Of a DNA stretch of 45,964 bases, positions 44,456-45,964 are shown one piece after another. The notes below the pieces were generated by a model that was not told the origin of the DNA, searched no databases, and was given only the letters and a program-made list of their open reading frames with translations. Made by a program: the position numbers and the translations under genes. Each line of letters opens with the position of its first letter. The stretch's first letter is position 1. The stretch covers positions 1 through 45,964 of the forward strand of contig JABAQZ010000030.1 in assembly GCA_019187405.1 (NCBI GenBank). Direction: 5' to 3'. This stretch comes from Ignavibacteria bacterium. Its GTDB lineage: Bacteria; Bacteroidota; Ignavibacteria; Tepidaquicellales; Tepidaquicellaceae.

Positions 44456-45832
44456 ATGAACTATAAAACTATTTTTGAACCGTTTAGAATAAAATCAATA
44501 GAGCCAATAACGATTACTACTGAGGATCAGAGAAACAGTTATCTTGAGAAGGCTTATTACAATCCTTTTCTGCTCGATTCCGATCAAGTAATGATTGATC
44601 TGCTTACAGACAGCGGAACATCTGCCATGAGTGCAAATCAATGGGCAGGAATGATGATCGGAGATGAATCTTATGCAGGTGCAAAAAGTTGGAATCATAT
44701 GCATTCAGTAATTAAGGATTTAACCGGATATCATCACATACTTCCCACTCATCAGGGGAGAGCTGCAGAAAGGATTCTTTACACGCTTCTTGGCGGCAAT
44801 GGAAAAACATTTATCAGCAATACACACTTTGATACAACCAGAGCTAACATAGAATATACAGGTGCGGAGGCAATTGACATTCCAATTCCCGAAGCCACTC
44901 ATCCGCAAGAGATACATCCATTCAAAGGGAATATGGATATTGAAAAGTTGGAAGAAATTATAAAAGAAAAAAAACCTGAAAACATAGGTTGTGTTATCCT
45001 CACTGTAACTAATAACAGCGGAGGAGGTCAGCCGGTCAGCATGAAAAATGCAAAAGATGTTAGAAGCATTTGTAAAAAATACAACGTAAATTTTTTCCTG
45101 GACTGTTGCAGAATTGCAGAAAATTCATATTTCATCAAACACAGAGAAAAGGAATACGAAAGTAAAACTTACAAGGAAATCGCGCAGGAAATGTTTTCTT
45201 TGGCGGACGGCGCTGTCATGAGTGCAAAAAAAGACGGTCTGGTAAACATGGGAGGTTTTTTGGCTATTGAAGACGAGAAGCTGTCAGAAAAATGCAGCAA
45301 CCTTTTAATTATTACGGAAGGATTTACTACATACGGAGGATTATCCGGAAGAGATATGGAAGCCATAGCAATTGGTCTTAAAGAAATCTTTGAACCGGAT
45401 TATCTATTATATAGAATTGTCAGCACTGCATATCTCGGCGAAAATCTTCATAAAATGGGAGTTCCTTTAATGCTTCCGATTGGAGGACATGCTGTTTACA
45501 TTGATTCGAAAGAGCTTTATCCACAGATTCCGGTTGAGCAGTATCCGGGTCAGGCTCTGGTTTGCGAGCTATATCTAAAAGGAGGAGTAAGAGCTGTGGA
45601 AATAGGTTCAGTCATGTTCGGAAAATATTCCGAAAAGAATAAACTGATCCCGGCTTCCATGGAGTTGGTGCGTCTTGCAATTCCAAGAAGAGTTTACACA
45701 CAAAGCCACATTGAATATGTAATAGAAGTATTTGAAAAGATACTCGAAGATAAGGACAAAGTTAGAGGCATGGAAATTACTTTTGAGACTTTATTTTTAA
45801 GACATTTCACGGCTCATTTTAAACGATTATAA
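44456..45832 (+). CDS. tnaA: Tryptophanase (tryptophan indole-lyase)
   Basis: The 458-residue PLP enzyme splits L-tryptophan into indole, pyruvate and ammonia. The PLP lysine is Lys259 in SAKKD. At the selectivity positions it has VEIGS (Val381/Ile383, as Val394/Ile396 of E. coli TnaA) and LRHFTA with His450 (E. coli His463), in contrast to the Arg/Phe pair of its neighbour. The C-terminal end is intact. It probably shares a transcript with tpl. No aromatic amino acid permease is next to them, and none could be seen before the window ends. The terminal inverted repeat starts 5 bp after the stop codon. Confidence 0.88.
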   Translation: MNYKTIFEPFRIKSIEPITITTEDQRNSYLEKAYYNPFLLDSDQVMIDLLTDSGTSAMSANQWAGMMIGDESYAGAKSWNHMHSVIKDLTGYHHILPTHQGRAAERILYTLLGGNGKTFISNTHFDTTRANIEYTGAEAIDIPIPEATHPQEIHPFKGNMDIEKLEEIIKEKKPENIGCVILTVTNNSGGGQPVSMKNAKDVRSICKKYNVNFFLDCCRIAENSYFIKHREKEYESKTYKEIAQEMFSLADGAVMSAKKDGLVNMGGFLAIEDEKLSEKCSNLLIITEGFTTYGGLSGRDMEAIAIGLKEIFEPDYLLYRIVSTAYLGENLHKMGVPLMLPIGGHAVYIDSKELYPQIPVEQYPGQALVCELYLKGGVRAVEIGSVMFGKYSEKNKLIPASMELVRLAIPRRVYTQSHIEYVIEVFEKILEDKDKVRGMEITFETLFLRHFTAHFKRL

Positions 45833-45837
45833 AGTAT

Positions 45838-45963
45838 CAAAAAGGTACTGTATTAAAAATCAACAACAATCAACATACCCGTATGTTGATTCACGGCGTT
45901 ATGTCATGCGTAATTTGTTATAAACTCTTGATCTTTTTTCCATAGTGAAAAGATTAATAACAA
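45838..45963. repeat. Right arm of the 126-bp inverted terminal repeat
   Basis: Exact reverse complement of bases 1-126, including the 11-bp hairpin (45868-45891). It begins 5 bp after the tnaA stop. The final base, 45964, is outside the match, so the two ends are offset by one position. Confidence 0.9.
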
Positions 45964-45964
45964 A

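Noticed and set aside
45838-45963. Integron attC-like site in the terminal repeat (GGCGTTATGTC)
   Set aside because: The core does not fit GTTRRRY and its partner site is absent; no integrase is present and the hairpin is too short.
1-45964. Linear plasmid or phage genome suggested by the terminal inverted repeats
   Set aside because: Gene content (lpdA, xth, ettA, AddAB-like, comF) is chromosomal, no replication, capsid or telomere genes are visible, and the repeat length is near an assembler k-mer.

Overview
This low-GC, gene-dense window is most likely a complete chromosomal contig from a member of the Bacteroidota/Chlorobiota side of the tree, probably Ignavibacteria. The main evidence is the set of secreted proteins that end in a type IX secretion (T9SS) sorting domain with the motif NYPNPFNPST, common in Ignavibacteria and relatives. 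SBBP beta-propellers, dockerin-type tails, EttA and a tandem tyrosine phenol-lyase/tryptophanase pair fit that placement. No rRNA, tRNA, CRISPR array, phage module or transposase gene was recognised. Both window ends carry the same 126-bp sequence in inverted orientation, so the contig probably stops inside one repeated element on each side.

Layout. 1-5.1 kb: terminal repeat, a structured 165-bp repeat present twice, a secreted SBBP/dockerin protein, a small coiled-coil protein, a large helical protein, and a hicAB toxin-antitoxin pair whose toxin is frameshifted. 5.2-8.9 kb: a methyltransferase and a LamG/P-domain/dockerin exoprotein. 9-16.1 kb: three secreted T9SS cargo genes on the minus strand, with shared recombined 3' ends and a tiny ribbon-helix-helix-like gene missing from length-filtered gene lists. 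16.8-33.8 kb: mostly housekeeping genes: a second helical protein, a class II amidotransferase, lipoamide dehydrogenase, YtxH and an associated membrane protein, exonuclease III with an MDR oxidoreductase, an AddAB-like helicase-nuclease pair, EttA and ComF. 33.9-41.2 kb: a surface-protein island with a beta-helix/dockerin protein, then four small lipoproteins interleaved with two T9SS cargo proteins. 41.2-45.8 kb: a CHAD protein, a long AT-rich gap, then tpl and tnaA.

How the genes fit together. Five exoproteins with unrelated N-terminal parts share one composite C-terminal module: a transthyretin-like beta domain with a (H)RNSxETWS signature, a DFTTxxSQAxG linker and a two-loop dockerin. 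Two of the five also carry the T9SS sorting domain and three stop after the dockerin. Three of the four small lipoproteins in the 36.4-41.2 kb island share a layout that looks like an undescribed family: a signal peptide with lipobox, a Ser-rich linker, LKxxxS, Cys-x(17-20)-Cys, and an [IV]xIEN strand near the C-terminus. The co-directional alternation of lipoproteins with T9SS cargo suggests a surface assembly system and is the best candidate here for an undescribed system. The tpl-tnaA pair would release phenol and indole plus pyruvate and ammonia from Tyr and Trp.
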